Below, piece by piece: positions 34,206 through 43,926 of a stretch of DNA of 64,000 nucleotides. The DNA comes from Burkholderiales bacterium 67-32. GTDB taxonomy: Bacteria > Pseudomonadota > Gammaproteobacteria > Burkholderiales > Burkholderiaceae_B. A program made the translations under genes and the position numbers. Location: assembly GCA_001898625.1 (NCBI GenBank), contig MKUP01000026.1:124001-188000 (forward strand), read 5' to 3'. The stretch's first letter is position 1; each line of letters starts with the position of its first letter. Below the pieces are notes generated by a model. The model saw only the letters and a program-made list of their open reading frames with translations, was not told the DNA's origin and made no database searches.

Positions 34206-34463
34206 ATGCCCGCACCTCTGAGATCCCCCAATCCGTCGGCGTCCTTGACGACGCTGCGCGAGATCCTCGGCTACAACGTACGAGCGTTCCGGGTCGCGCA
34301 GAAGATGTCGCAGGAGCAGCTCGGGTTTGCCGCCCACCTCGACCGGACCTTTGTCAGTCAGGTCGAGCGGGCACGCGTCAACATCTCGGTCGACAACATC
34401 GAGAAGCTGGCCAAGGCGCTCGAACTCGATCCCGCCATGCTGTTCAAACGCCCCGTGCTTTGA
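34206..34463 (+). CDS. XRE-family helix-turn-helix regulator, 85 residues
   Basis: This single Cro/C1-type helix-turn-helix domain reads LGYNVRAFRVAQKMSQEQLG, then HLDRTFVSQVERARVNISVD and NIEKLAKALELDPAMLF. No ligand domain is present. The ATG at 34206 is chosen because GGGGAG lies nine bases before it. It may regulate itself through the repeats upstream. Other targets are unknown. It is located between dxs and yajQ, which is transcribed towards it. Confidence 0.88.
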   Translation: MPAPLRSPNPSASLTTLREILGYNVRAFRVAQKMSQEQLGFAAHLDRTFVSQVERARVNISVDNIEKLAKALELDPAMLFKRPVL

Positions 34464-34505
34464 GTCCCGGCGGGGCATTCATGATCGTTCCGCGAGCAGG
34501 ACCGC

Positions 34506-34991
34506 TCAGTCCCTGAAGTTCTCGAAGCCCAGGGGCAGGTCGGTCACGTCCTTCTTGAGCAGCGCGATGGCGCTTTGCAGGTCATCGCGCTTGGCGCCCT
34601 GCACGCGCACGGTGTCGCCCTGGATGCTGGACTGGACCTTCATCTTGCTGTTCTTGATCAGGGCAACGATCTTCTTGGCCGCGTCCTGGGGTACGCCGTT
34701 GCGCACCGTCAGCACCTGTTTGACCTTGTCGCCGCCCATCTTCTCGACCTTGCCGTGATCCAGGAAGCGCACGTCCACGCTGCGCTTGGTCATCTTGTTC
34801 AGCAGCACGTCCCGCACCTGGTTCAGCTGGAAGTCGCTGTCGGCATAGGCCGTGAGTTCCTTGTCGGTCTGTTCGACACGGGCGTCCGAGCCCTTGAAGT
34901 CGAAGCGGGTGGTGATTTCCTTGTTGGTCTGCTCGACGGCATTGCGCAGTTCGACCAGGTTGGGTTTGCAGACGACATCGAATGTAGGCAT
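34506..34991 (-). CDS. yajQ: YajQ family cyclic di-GMP-binding protein
   Basis: This 161-residue protein has two ferredoxin-like halves. It begins [20 protein letters not shown] and contains the conserved [18 protein letters not shown] and [20 protein letters not shown] segments. Relatives bind cyclic di-GMP and also tRNA or ribosomal components. Expected length is about 161. Good AAGGAG precedes the ATG. Confidence 0.95.
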   Translation of the reverse strand: MPTFDVVCKPNLVELRNAVEQTNKEITTRFDFKGSDARVEQTDKELTAYADSDFQLNQVRDVLLNKMTKRSVDVRFLDHGKVEKMGGDKVKQVLTVRNGVPQDAAKKIVALIKNSKMKVQSSIQGDTVRVQGAKRDDLQSAIALLKKDVTDLPLGFENFRD

Positions 34992-35054
34992 GAGTGGGCT
35001 CCTTGCATGCGGCTTGCGGCCTATCTTGGAATAGGGGAATTGTAGTCAAGTAAG

Positions 35055-36170
35055 ATGGCGGGGCCGCGGGAAATCCGTCCCGCCGCGCTTGTTCGTCCTG
35101 CCTGGTGCCCAAGATTGGCTGTTGCTCCTGATTCCGGCGCTCGCGCGGGCCTCGTGCCCGGCGCCTGCGATTTATCGTCCCTCAACACTCTGGGGTTGGC
35201 CAGTTCGGCGCCGGCCTGCGTCACGCTGCGCAGCCCCGACGAGCTGCCGGCGCTGGCCAGCCTGGCGCGTTCCCGCGACGCGGGGCTCCTGGTGCTGGGC
35301 GGCGGAAGCAATCTGGTCCTGCCGCCCCGGGTGCGCGGCCTGGTGGCGCGGATGGCACTGCGCGGCATCCGGCTGTTGGCCGAGGACGACGAGTCCCGCG
35401 TGGTCGAAGCCGCGGCGGGCGAAAACTGGCACGACTTCGTTACCTATTGTGTCGGGCAAGGCTGGGGCGGACTGGAAAACCTCGCGCTCATTCCCGGCAC
35501 CGTCGGCGCGGCGCCGGTGCAGAACATAGGTGCCTATGGTGTCGAACTGCGCGACCGCTTCGCCGGCCTGACGGCCTACGACCTGTTGCGCGGCGCCTGG
35601 GTGGAGATGGACGCTGCGCAATGCGCGTTCGCCTACCGGGACAGCGTCTTCAAGCGCGAACCCGGGCGCTGGGTCATCACCGCCGTGCGGCTACGCTTGT
35701 CCCGGCGGTGGACGCCCGTGCTGGACTATCCCGATCTGCGGCGGCACGAGAGCCTGACGGGCTCACCCACGGCGCGCGATGTCTACGAGGCGGTCTGCGC
35801 GATCCGGCGGGCCAAGCTGCCGGATCCGGCCGTGCTGGGCAATGCCGGCAGCTTCTTCAAGAATCCCGTGGTGCCGGCCGCGCTGTACGAGCGGCTGCGC
35901 GCCTGCTTTCCCGGCCTGGTGGCCTACCCACAAGAGGACGGCGGCTACAAGCTGGCCGCCGGGTGGCTGATCGACCAATGCGGCTGGAAGGGGCGCCGCA
36001 TGGGGCCGGTGGGGGTGCACGAGCGCCAGGCGCTGGTGCTGGTCAATCATGGGGGCGCGCAATCGGGCGACGTGCTGGCGCTGGCGCAGGCCGTGCGGCG
36101 CGACGTGCGCGAACGCTACGGCCTGGAGCTGGAGATCGAGCCGGTCGTGGTGCCGGGCATCGATTCCTAG
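35055..36170 (+). CDS. murB: UDP-N-acetylenolpyruvoylglucosamine reductase
   Basis: This FAD/NADPH enzyme of peptidoglycan precursor synthesis is type I as in E. coli. Motifs are [11 protein letters not shown] (FAD site), [24 protein letters not shown], the active Ser in [10 protein letters not shown], and the C-terminal Glu region. The first about 38 residues have no match to the family, and no clear ribosome-binding site precedes the ATG at 35055. The true start may therefore be an in-frame GTG about 100 bases downstream. It overlaps the convergent amidotransferase gene. Confidence 0.9.
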   Translation: MAGPREIRPAALVRPAWCPRLAVAPDSGARAGLVPGACDLSSLNTLGLASSAPACVTLRSPDELPALASLARSRDAGLLVLGGGSNLVLPPRVRGLVARMALRGIRLLAEDDESRVVEAAAGENWHDFVTYCVGQGWGGLENLALIPGTVGAAPVQNIGAYGVELRDRFAGLTAYDLLRGAWVEMDAAQCAFAYRDSVFKREPGRWVITAVRLRLSRRWTPVLDYPDLRRHESLTGSPTARDVYEAVCAIRRAKLPDPAVLGNAGSFFKNPVVPAALYERLRACFPGLVAYPQEDGGYKLAAGWLIDQCGWKGRRMGPVGVHERQALVLVNHGGAQSGDVLALAQAVRRDVRERYGLELEIEPVVVPGIDS

Positions 36171-36910
36171 GCCGCTTCCTGCAACGCGGCGTGCTGCCGG
36201 ACGAAGCGCAGCAGTAGTTCGCGGGCCTCGGGCGCGGGCCGCAGACGGGCGCTCAGTGCCTGGACGTCGAAGCCTTCCTCGCCCAGCCTGGGGCCGAAGT
36301 GTGTGAGATAGGTCCCCATGATGCGGGGGCAGAACTCCGGATGGTACTGGCTGGAAATCACGCCATCGCCGTATCGCACGATCTGGTGCGCGTCGTGCTC
36401 GGAGCGCGCCAGCACGGTAGCGCCGGCCGGTATTTCCATCACGCTCTGCTGGTGGATCAGGTGCGCCGGAAAGTGCGAGGGCAGCCCCGCCAGTAGGGGG
36501 ACGTCGCCGGCGGCGGGCAGCAGTTCGACCGTCTGGGTGCCCACTTCACGGCCGCGAGGATGGAAATCGACCCGGCCGCCCAGCGCGTGGGCCAGTAATT
36601 GGTGTCCGTAGCAGATACCCAGGATGGGCAGGCCCAGGTCCACCGCCCGCCGTATCCAGTCGGCCGTGCGCTCGCTCCAGTCGGCCAGGTCGGTGACCAT
36701 GGCGGGCGAGCCGGTGATGATGGCGGCGCGATAGCTCGAGGGGGGGCGTAACTGGGCCCCCTGGTGCACGGCCACGATCTCGATGTCTCCGGCGCGCAGC
36801 CCGGCCGCTTCGCGGATCATGCAGCTGAAGGTGCCGTGCCGGTTGGACACCGGTTCGGGCGGGAGTCCGGTCTGAATGATGACCAGGGGCGGTTGGGCGT
36901 TCTCGTTCAT
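36167..36910 (-). CDS. Class I glutamine amidotransferase-like protein
   Basis: This 247-residue protein has the GATase fold with nucleophile Cys in [15 protein letters not shown] and the catalytic pair in YHPEF. It lacks a fused synthetase domain. It resembles GuaA-like stand-alone amidotransferases annotated near purine or gamma-glutamyl metabolism, but the acceptor is unknown. Its TAG stop is read from the same CTAG as the murB stop on the other strand. Confidence 0.86.
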   Translation of the reverse strand: MNENAQPPLVIIQTGLPPEPVSNRHGTFSCMIREAAGLRAGDIEIVAVHQGAQLRPPSSYRAAIITGSPAMVTDLADWSERTADWIRRAVDLGLPILGICYGHQLLAHALGGRVDFHPRGREVGTQTVELLPAAGDVPLLAGLPSHFPAHLIHQQSVMEIPAGATVLARSEHDAHQIVRYGDGVISSQYHPEFCPRIMGTYLTHFGPRLGEEGFDVQALSARLRPAPEARELLLRFVRQHAALQEAA

Positions 36911-36919
36911 GGCGCTCGA

Positions 36920-36950
36920 AAAACAAATCGGCGGCCCGAGGGCCGCCGAC
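36920..36950 (-). terminator. Predicted terminator of argG
   Basis: On the minus strand a GC-rich hairpin (arms within 36941-36950 and 36929-36938) is followed by ATTTGTTTTT. It lies 60-80 bases after the argG stop codon and just before the amidotransferase start. Confidence 0.65.
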
Positions 36951-37009
36951 GGTGGGTCAACGCCAGCCCGTTTCCGGGCTGGTGCTGGGCACGGGTTCGG
37001 ACGGTTGGT

Positions 37010-38236
37010 TCATCCGCGCTTGCGACGGGCGTTTTCCGCGATGCGCATGCGCAGGGCGTTCAGCTTGATGAAGCCGCCGGCATCCGCCTGGTCGTAGGCG
37101 CCGCCGTCGTCGTCGAAGGTCGCGATGGTCTGGTCGAACAGCGTGTTCTTCGAATCGCGAGCGATGGTGTAGACGTTGCCCTTGTATAGCTTCAGGCGCA
37201 CCCATCCGTTCACGGCCTGCTGGGTATGGTCGATCAGCACCTGCAGCGCCTTGCGCTCGGGGCTCCACCAGTAGCCGTTGTAGATCAGGCTGGCGTAGCG
37301 CGGCATCAGGTCGTCCTTGAGGTGGGCGACTTCGCGGTCCAGCGTGATGGATTCCATCGCGCGGTGGGCGCGCAGCATGATCGTGCCTCCCGGAGTTTCG
37401 TAGCAGCCGCGGGACTTCATGCCGACGTAGCGGTTTTCCACCAGGTCCAGGCGTCCGATGCCGTGCTTGCCGCCCAGCTTGTTCAGCTCGGTCAGCACTT
37501 CGGCGGGCGTCATCCGCTTGCCGTTCAGGGCGACGATATCGCCGTGCTCGAATTCGACGTCCAGGTATTCGGGGGCATCGGGCGCGGCTTCCGGGGCCAC
37601 GGTCCAGCGCCACATGGATTCCTCGGCCTCGGCCTTCGGGTCTTCCAGGTGGCGGCCTTCGTAGCTGATGTGCAGCAGGTTGGCGTCCATCGAGTAGGGC
37701 GCGCCGCCCTGCTTGTGCTTCATCTCGATGGGGATGCCGGCTTTTTCGGCGTAGGCCAGCAGCTTCTCGCGCGAGAGCAGGTCCCATTCGCGCCACGGGG
37801 CGACGACCTTGATGCCCGGCTCGAGCGCGTAGTAGCCCAGTTCGAAGCGGACCTGGTCGTTGCCTTTGCCGGTGGCGCCATGGGAGACGGAGTCGGCCTT
37901 GACCTCGCGCGCGATCTCGATCTGGCGCTTGGCGATCAGCGGGCGGGCGATGGAGGTGCCCAGCAGGTACTCGCCTTCGTAGATGGTGTTGGCGCGGAAC
38001 ATCGGGAAGACGAAGTCGCGGACGAATTCCTCGCGCAGGTCGTCGATGTAGATGTTTTCCGGCTTGATGCCGAACTTCAGGGCCTTGGCGCGTGCCGGCT
38101 CGAGCTCTTCACCCTGGCCGATGTCGGCGGTGAAGGTGACGATTTCGCACTGATACGTGTCCTGAAGCCATTTCAGGATCACGGATGTGTCAAGACCGCC
38201 CGAATAGGCAAGTACGACCTTCTTTACTTCGCTCAT
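37010..38236 (-). CDS. argG: Argininosuccinate synthase
   Basis: This 408-residue enzyme joins citrulline and aspartate with ATP in arginine synthesis. Signature segments are [17 protein letters not shown] (ATP loop), [29 protein letters not shown] and [17 protein letters not shown]. The length matches the short ArgG type. It is followed by a terminator and lies 164 bases downstream of argF in the same direction. Confidence 0.97.
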   Translation of the reverse strand: MSEVKKVVLAYSGGLDTSVILKWLQDTYQCEIVTFTADIGQGEELEPARAKALKFGIKPENIYIDDLREEFVRDFVFPMFRANTIYEGEYLLGTSIARPLIAKRQIEIAREVKADSVSHGATGKGNDQVRFELGYYALEPGIKVVAPWREWDLLSREKLLAYAEKAGIPIEMKHKQGGAPYSMDANLLHISYEGRHLEDPKAEAEESMWRWTVAPEAAPDAPEYLDVEFEHGDIVALNGKRMTPAEVLTELNKLGGKHGIGRLDLVENRYVGMKSRGCYETPGGTIMLRAHRAMESITLDREVAHLKDDLMPRYASLIYNGYWWSPERKALQVLIDHTQQAVNGWVRLKLYKGNVYTIARDSKNTLFDQTIATFDDDGGAYDQADAGGFIKLNALRMRIAENARRKRG

Positions 38237-38400
38237 TGATGTTCCCAGGGCATGGACGGCCCGCGCTTGGGCGGTGCAGCTTTCTGGCCGGTCAGGTCAC
38301 CGGATATGGAGGCGCACCCAAGGGGCGCTCCGTGCCATATGCGCGGGATCGTGCAATCGCCCCCCGGCCTAACAGGGACGACCGTCCATTGTACCACCGC

Positions 38401-39351
38401 CTATAGCTTGCCTAGAAGGAGAAATTCCATCAGAGCTTTCTGGACGTGCATGCGGTTTTCGGCTTCGTCCCAGACCACGCTCTGGGGGCCGTCGATGACG
38501 TCGGCGGTGACTTCCTCGCCGCGGTGCGCGGGCAGGCAGTGCATGAAGACCGCGCCGGGGTCGGCCACGGCCATCATGTCGCTGTCGACGCACCAGTCGG
38601 CGAAGGCGGCGCGGCGTTCCTCGTTCTCGGCTTCGAAGCCCATGCTGGTCCAGACGTCGGTGGTGACCAGGTGGGCGCCCTGGCAGGCTTCCATGGGGTC
38701 GGCGAACTGCTTGAGCCGTTCGGCGTCGATGACGCCCGCGCGTTCGGGTTCGAGTTCGTAGCCGGGCGGGGTCGAGACGTGGAGGTTGAAGTCCAGCAAC
38801 TCGGCGGCCTGCAGCCAGGTGTTGCACATGTTGTTGGAGTCGCCCACCCAGGCCACGGTCTTGCCCTGGATCGAGCCGCAGTGCTCGATGTAGGTGAAGA
38901 TGTCGGCCAGGATCTGGCAGGGGTGGAACTCGTTGGTCAGGCCGTTGATGATGGGCACGCGCGAGTAGGCGGCGAAGCGCTCGATCTTGGTCTGTTCGAA
39001 GGTGCGGATCATGATCAGGTCGACCATCCGGGAGATGACCTGGGCCGAATCCTCGACCGGTTCGGAGCGGCCGAGCTGGGAGTCGCCCGTGGTCAGGTGG
39101 ATGACCGAGCCGCCCATCTGGTACATGCCGGCTTCGAACGAGACGCGGGTGCGGGTGCTGGCCTTCTCGAACACCATGGCGAGGGTGCGGTCGCTCAGGG
39201 TGAAATGCGGCTCGTAGTTCTTGAACTTGCGCTTGATCAGCGCGGCGCGGCTGAACAGGTATTCGATTTCCTCGCGCGTGAAGTCGTTGAACTGGAGGAA
39301 ATGGCGCAGGGGAGGGTTGGTCTTCGAGTTTTGCTGGGGAGTTGCGTTCAT
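38401..39351 (-). CDS. argF: Ornithine carbamoyltransferase
   Basis: This 316-residue enzyme makes citrulline from ornithine and carbamoyl phosphate, the step before ArgG. Motifs are STRTRVSFEAGM (carbamoyl phosphate site), FHPCQILAD and the ornithine-binding MHCLPAHRGEEV. Ser and Asp of the DxxxSMG loop appear as VWTSMGFE. The start at 39351 (MNATPQQNSKTNPPLRHFLQ) matches relatives. The longer upstream frame is not used. Confidence 0.97.
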   Translation of the reverse strand: MNATPQQNSKTNPPLRHFLQFNDFTREEIEYLFSRAALIKRKFKNYEPHFTLSDRTLAMVFEKASTRTRVSFEAGMYQMGGSVIHLTTGDSQLGRSEPVEDSAQVISRMVDLIMIRTFEQTKIERFAAYSRVPIINGLTNEFHPCQILADIFTYIEHCGSIQGKTVAWVGDSNNMCNTWLQAAELLDFNLHVSTPPGYELEPERAGVIDAERLKQFADPMEACQGAHLVTTDVWTSMGFEAENEERRAAFADWCVDSDMMAVADPGAVFMHCLPAHRGEEVTADVIDGPQSVVWDEAENRMHVQKALMEFLLLGKL

Positions 39352-39415
39352 ACGACGCCTCTGACAGAGAGTTGCCGAATCGGCGGGCGGTGCCGTGGCG
39401 CCGCGGGCCATCGAC

Positions 39416-40078
39416 TCATCGGCTCGTTTCGCGGAAAGGATCAATGATACCCGAGGCATTGTTACAAGCCGCGGGAGCCCCGAGATGGTGCGCGATCGCG
39501 TCGGCGACGAGGTCGGCGTGGGTTTGCGCCAGGTCATGATTTCCGCCGGGAACGATCTGTAGCCGTGCCCGGGGGAGCAGCGACGCCAGACGCTGCCCGA
39601 CGGCGAGGGGGCTGATGGGATCCCGGTCGCCCCAGAGCAGGAGCGTGGGGGCCGTGATCGACGGAAGGCGTGCCGACAGGTCCTCCTGCGGATCGGCGAT
39701 CCATCGGGCCGCCCCGGGGTAGGCGAGGAAATAGTCGGCGCGCCAATCGGTGCCGCCGAGGTCCGCGACGGGAACGCCGCCCGACGTGGCGGCCAGGACC
39801 AGGCGGTTGACCCGGGTGGGCGCCGCGAGCGCCAGGCGGATCGCGACCAGGCCGCCCATGGATTGCGCGACGATGTCGACCGGTTCGGTCATGTGGCGCA
39901 AGGCCAGGCGCACGAGGTCGTCGATCCCGTTCACGCCGGGGTGGGCGGGCTCGTTTCCCAGTCCTGGCCATGCCAGCAGGGTTCCGTCCCGCCCGAGGCG
40001 GTCGGCGACGGGTTGCCAGAACGAGGCGCTTCCCCCGGCACCGGGAAGAAAGAGGATTTTGGCGGTCTGGGTGGTCAT
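39416..40078 (-). CDS. Alpha/beta hydrolase
   Basis: This 220-residue protein has the oxyanion motif FLPGAGGSASFWQPVA, nucleophile Ser in AQSMGG, acid in LLWGDRDPISP and His in PGGNHDLAQ, a complete Ser-Asp-His triad. There is no signal peptide. The cap domain is short. It lies 64 bases upstream of argF in the same direction but with no metabolic link visible. The substrate is unknown. Confidence 0.88.
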   Translation of the reverse strand: MTTQTAKILFLPGAGGSASFWQPVADRLGRDGTLLAWPGLGNEPAHPGVNGIDDLVRLALRHMTEPVDIVAQSMGGLVAIRLALAAPTRVNRLVLAATSGGVPVADLGGTDWRADYFLAYPGAARWIADPQEDLSARLPSITAPTLLLWGDRDPISPLAVGQRLASLLPRARLQIVPGGNHDLAQTHADLVADAIAHHLGAPAACNNASGIIDPFRETSR

Positions 40079-40368
40079 GGTGGGGATGCCGGAAATCGTG
40101 TCGCGCGCTGTGCGCCGTTCAGTGTGCGGGTAGAGGGCGGGTGGGTCGATAAGCTACAATGCCGAGCTTCTCTGGCGGGGCGTAACCCCGCCCGTCGCGA
40201 GTCCTGCCGGACCCTATCGGGCCTTGCCGGGCCCGCGTCGAGTCCCGCGCCGCCGCGCGGGGCGGTCCGGTCGGCGCATGCAACACCTGTGTGCAACAGG
40301 CCGGGCTCAAGATCCATCGGGTTCACGAGACCCATTTCACCGCGGACATCCTCCCGCAGACAACGACG

Positions 40369-40692
40369 ATGGCTGAAAGCGTCAGGCAGTTCATTATCCA
40401 GGGTATCACTTCAGGTGGCAGCAAGTTCCGCCCCAGCGATTGGGCCGAACGCCTGGCCGGCGTCATGTCGCCCTTTCGGCCCAAGGGGAGCGTGGCGAGC
40501 CCCTTCACCTATTCCCCTTACGTCGTGCCCACCTTCATCGACGGTGTCAAATGCGTGGTGGTCGATGAACGGTTGCGGGCGCTCGAGCCCCTGGCCTGGC
40601 AGTTCGTGAACGATTTCGCGCGCGACAATGATTTGCGCACGGTCGAGGCCTGTCTGATTCCCGACGCGCCGGGCAAGCCGAAGCAGCCCTGA
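40369..40692 (+). CDS. DUF3579 protein
   Basis: This 107-residue protein begins MAESVRQFIIQGITSGGSKF and contains RPSDWAERLAGVMSPF and YSPYVVPTFIDGVKCVVVDE, the DUF3579 core found across betaproteobacteria. Function is unknown. The ATG at 40369 is chosen by family start, although the frame is open 26 codons further. It is followed by a strong terminator. Confidence 0.86.
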   Translation: MAESVRQFIIQGITSGGSKFRPSDWAERLAGVMSPFRPKGSVASPFTYSPYVVPTFIDGVKCVVVDERLRALEPLAWQFVNDFARDNDLRTVEACLIPDAPGKPKQP

Positions 40693-40757
40693 AGGGCTGA
40701 TCGAGCCAGCGCTCCTGCGGGTGGGTTCACCTATTGCGAAACGTATGGACGAACAAA

Positions 40758-40794
40758 AGCCAGCCTGGCAGGAGGGAATCCTGCCAGGCTGGCT
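40758..40794. terminator. Bidirectional intrinsic terminator between DUF3579 gene and rpsT
   Basis: Sixteen-base arms (40758-40773 and 40779-40794) pair perfectly around a five-base loop. The minus-strand product ends GGCTTTTGTT, suited to rpsT. The plus strand has a weaker TTCTT. Confidence 0.85.
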
Positions 40795-40835
40795 TCTTGC
40801 TCGCGCGCGGCGCTAGACCGCGCAGCGGAGTCAGA

Positions 40836-41099
40836 TCAGGCCAGGGCCTTGACGGCGGCGGCCAGGCGGCTCTTGTGGCGAGCGGCCTTGTTCTTGTGGA
40901 TGATCTTCTTGTCCGCGACGCGGTCGATGACGCTGGTGGCTTTCTGCAGCACTTCCGTGGCGGCGGTCTTGTCGCCGGCTTCCACGGCCTGGCGCACGCG
41001 CTTGATCGACGTGCGCAGCATCGAACGCAGGCTGGAGTTGTGCTTGTTGCGGACCACTGCTTGGCGGGCGCGCTTGCGTGCTTGGGCGGTATTAGCCAT
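40836..41099 (-). CDS. rpsT: 30S ribosomal protein S20
   Basis: This 87-residue basic helical protein starts [20 protein letters not shown] and carries the conserved [20 protein letters not shown] and [21 protein letters not shown]. It binds 16S rRNA in the small subunit. It is divergent from murJ, as in many betaproteobacteria. Confidence 0.97.
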   Translation of the reverse strand: MANTAQARKRARQAVVRNKHNSSLRSMLRTSIKRVRQAVEAGDKTAATEVLQKATSVIDRVADKKIIHKNKAARHKSRLAAAVKALA

Positions 41100-41282
41100 G
41101 GAAATTCCGTATCTGGTAGGGCGAAGTCACGACTTGTATGCTATACGCGGCGGCAGGAGCTTCGCAAAGCCAAAGACTATAGCCCCAAATGGCCGTAAAA
41201 TCAAATACTTCGTGGCCAGGTCCCCGTAAAACCACGAGCAAGGCAACCATACTCGCGCGGCGCCCCGCGTACAAGGTCATCC

Positions 41283-42851
41283 ATGAATTTGCTGCGCGCC
41301 GCGGCCACCATCAGTAGTTATACCCTGTTGTCCCGCATTACCGGCCTGGTGCGCGACGTGCTGATCGCCCGGGCCTTCGGCGCCGGCAGCCTGACCGATG
41401 CGTTCTGGGTGGCTTTCCGCATTCCCAACCTGCTGCGGCGCCTGTTCGCCGAGGGCGCGTTCTCGCAGGCCTTCGTGCCCATCCTGGGAGAGGCACGGAA
41501 CCGTCATGCGCCGGAGGACACCCGCCGCCTGCTGGACCATGTCGCCTCGCTGCTGACCTTCGCGCTGATGGCGGTGACCGCCGTGGGCGTGATCGCGGCG
41601 CCCTGGGTGGTCAGCGCGATGGGCAGCGGGCTGAGGGGCGCGGAGCGCGCGGCCGATTTCCAGGCGGCGGTCTGGATGACCCGCGTCATGTTTCCCTACA
41701 TCTTGTGCATGTCGCTGGTGGCCTTCGCCTCGGGCGTGCTCAATACCTGGCGGCATTTCGGCGTGCCGGCGTTCACGCCGGTGCTGCTGAACCTGTCCAT
41801 GATCGCCGCCAGCCTGTGGCTCGCCCCGCATCTGGAGGTGCCGCTCTATGCGCTGGCGGTGGGCGTGATGGCCGGCGGCGTGGCGCAACTGGCGATGCAG
41901 TTCGCCGCCCTGGCGCGGCTGGGCCTGTGCCCCCGCATCGGGCTCGGGCTGCGCGCGGCCTGGGCGGACCCCTATGTGCGGCGCATCCTGCGGCAGATGT
42001 TGCCGGCCATCGTGGGCGTCTCGGTGGCCCAGGTATCGCTGCTGATCAATACCAACATCGCGACCTGGCTGGCTCCCGGCAGCGTCACCTGGCTGTCCTT
42101 CGCCGACCGGCTGATGGAGTTTCCGACCGCGCTGCTGGGCATCGCGCTGAGCACCGTGTTGCTGCCCAACCTGTCGCAGGCGCACGCCGCCGGCCACGCC
42201 GAGGAATACAGCGCGCTGCTGGACTGGGGGCTGCGCCTGACACTGCTGCTGGGCCTGCCCGCCTGCCTGGGGATGGCGCTGATGTCCACGGCCCTGGTCA
42301 GCACGCTGTTCCACTACGGTGCCTTTACCGCCGCCGACGTTGCCCAGACCCGGATGGCGGTGGTGGCTTATGCGGTGGGCCTGATCGGGCTCCTGTCCGT
42401 GAAAATCCTGGCGCCCGGCTTCTACGCCAGGCAAGATATCCGCACGCCGGTCAAGATCGCGCTGGTGGTGCTGGTGGCCACGCAGTGCCTGAACCTGGTG
42501 TTCGTGCCGTGGCTGCATCATGCCGGGCTGGCCTTGTCCATCGGCCTGGGGGCCTGCATCAACGCGCTGGCCCTGCTGACAGGCCTGCGCCGCCGCGGCG
42601 TTTACCGGCCGGCGGCCGGGTGGGGCGGTTTCCTGGCACGGCTGGCGGGAGCGCTGGCGGCCATGGGCCTGGCGCTGTGGCTGGCCGAGCAGCGCGTGGA
42701 TTGGCTGGGCCTGCAAACCCACGCCTGGCTGCGGGTAGGGCTGTTGCTGGGCGTGATAAGCGGCGCCGCCGTGGTCTATTTCGGCGTGCTGTTCGCGCTG
42801 GGTTTCCGGCCGCGCGATTTCCGGCGCCGCACGGCGCCGCCCAGGGAATAG
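41283..42851 (+). CDS. murJ: Lipid II flippase MurJ (MviN)
   Basis: This 522-residue inner-membrane protein has about 14 helices that flip lipid II for peptidoglycan synthesis. It begins MNLLRAAATISSYTLLSRIT and has the conserved RDVLIARAFGAGSLTDAFWV, FRIPNLLRRLFAEGAFSQAF and LLPNLSQAHA segments. Charged residues of the central cavity (Arg of ARAFG, Asp of TDAF) are retained. Length is typical. Confidence 0.96.
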   Translation: MNLLRAAATISSYTLLSRITGLVRDVLIARAFGAGSLTDAFWVAFRIPNLLRRLFAEGAFSQAFVPILGEARNRHAPEDTRRLLDHVASLLTFALMAVTAVGVIAAPWVVSAMGSGLRGAERAADFQAAVWMTRVMFPYILCMSLVAFASGVLNTWRHFGVPAFTPVLLNLSMIAASLWLAPHLEVPLYALAVGVMAGGVAQLAMQFAALARLGLCPRIGLGLRAAWADPYVRRILRQMLPAIVGVSVAQVSLLINTNIATWLAPGSVTWLSFADRLMEFPTALLGIALSTVLLPNLSQAHAAGHAEEYSALLDWGLRLTLLLGLPACLGMALMSTALVSTLFHYGAFTAADVAQTRMAVVAYAVGLIGLLSVKILAPGFYARQDIRTPVKIALVVLVATQCLNLVFVPWLHHAGLALSIGLGACINALALLTGLRRRGVYRPAAGWGGFLARLAGALAAMGLALWLAEQRVDWLGLQTHAWLRVGLLLGVISGAAVVYFGVLFALGFRPRDFRRRTAPPRE

Positions 42852-42881
42852 GAAGCACCGACAACCCGGAGCACCGATGCG

Positions 42882-43805
42882 ATGCCTGACGCGCCCATCA
42901 ACCGCACCAGCGAATTCCTTCCGCGCACCGCGTTCTGGATACGCGATCAGGCTACGTCGGTCGGGCAGCCGCCACTGCACAAGCACGAGTATTTCCAGAT
43001 CTATGTGAACCTGGCCGGCCGCACTGAGCATGTGCTGGGCGCGACGGTGCGGCCCATCCTGCCGGGCACACTCAGCTTCATCATGCCGCTGCGCGTGCAC
43101 TGCATCCGGCACGTCGAACCGGCGGAGTTTTTCGTCATCAATTTCCGCCGCGATTTCCTGCGGCCGGAATCGCGCATCGACTTGCTGGAACTGGAAGATG
43201 TCTCGGTCGACGAGATGCCCGAGCTCGCGCCCTTCCTGTACCAGGAGCACCTGGATTTCGAACTCGGCGCCGACGAACTGGCCGAGGTGCGCCGCCTGTG
43301 CCAGCGCATGCAGGCCGAACATGGCCGGGGCGGTTTCTATGCCACCGAGTTCATCCGCGCCGATCTGTTCCGCCTGATCGGCCTGGTGTGCCGCCGGCAC
43401 CAGGAGGATCTTCAGGCCCTGGCCCGGACCTCGATGCTGCAGGGCAGCCGCCGGGCATCGCTGGCGCGCGTGAGCCGCTTCATGCGGGAACACCTGGCCG
43501 AGCCCATCACGCTGGCGGACGCGGCGGCGGCCGCGTACCTGTCGACCCACTACCTGGCGCACCTGCTCAAGCGGGAGACGGGCCGGACCTTTACCGAGAT
43601 CCTGGCCGACCAGCGCATGGATCTCGCGTGCCGGATGCTGGCGGGGTCGTCGCGCCCGATTGCCGAGATCGCGGCCAGCGTGGGCTTTCCCGACGAGGCG
43701 TACTTTGCCCGGCGTTTCCGCCAGTTGCGCGGCGTGACGCCCAGCGCCTACCGCAGCCAGGCCGCGGGCCGGGAGAACCCGGCCGAGGCCTGGCAAGAGA
43801 CCTGA
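42882..43805 (+). CDS. AraC-family transcriptional regulator
   Basis: This 307-residue protein has an N-terminal cupin-like sensing domain (LHKHEYFQIYVNLAG) and two C-terminal helix-turn-helix motifs. The first is EPITLADAAAAAYLSTHYLA, then LLKRETGRTFTEILADQRMD. The second is RPIAEIAASVGFPDEAYFAR, then the RFRQLRGVTPSAYR signature. It lies directly upstream of the Bug receptor and two enzymes and probably controls them. Confidence 0.9.
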   Translation: MPDAPINRTSEFLPRTAFWIRDQATSVGQPPLHKHEYFQIYVNLAGRTEHVLGATVRPILPGTLSFIMPLRVHCIRHVEPAEFFVINFRRDFLRPESRIDLLELEDVSVDEMPELAPFLYQEHLDFELGADELAEVRRLCQRMQAEHGRGGFYATEFIRADLFRLIGLVCRRHQEDLQALARTSMLQGSRRASLARVSRFMREHLAEPITLADAAAAAYLSTHYLAHLLKRETGRTFTEILADQRMDLACRMLAGSSRPIAEIAASVGFPDEAYFARRFRQLRGVTPSAYRSQAAGRENPAEAWQET

Positions 43806-43926
43806 TTTTGTCCAAATAGTCGCCAATCCCGTCCATGGCCGCAGGCGTCCGCGCTTCCTATACTTTTCTGCATGCGCGGGGCGTGCGGGGGCACGCGGTT
43901 CGCGTCACCGGAAAAGGGAGGGCGCC

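Noticed and set aside
41277-43826. 849-codon minus-strand open frame
   Set aside because: Antisense to murJ and the AraC gene, with no motif and shadow composition.
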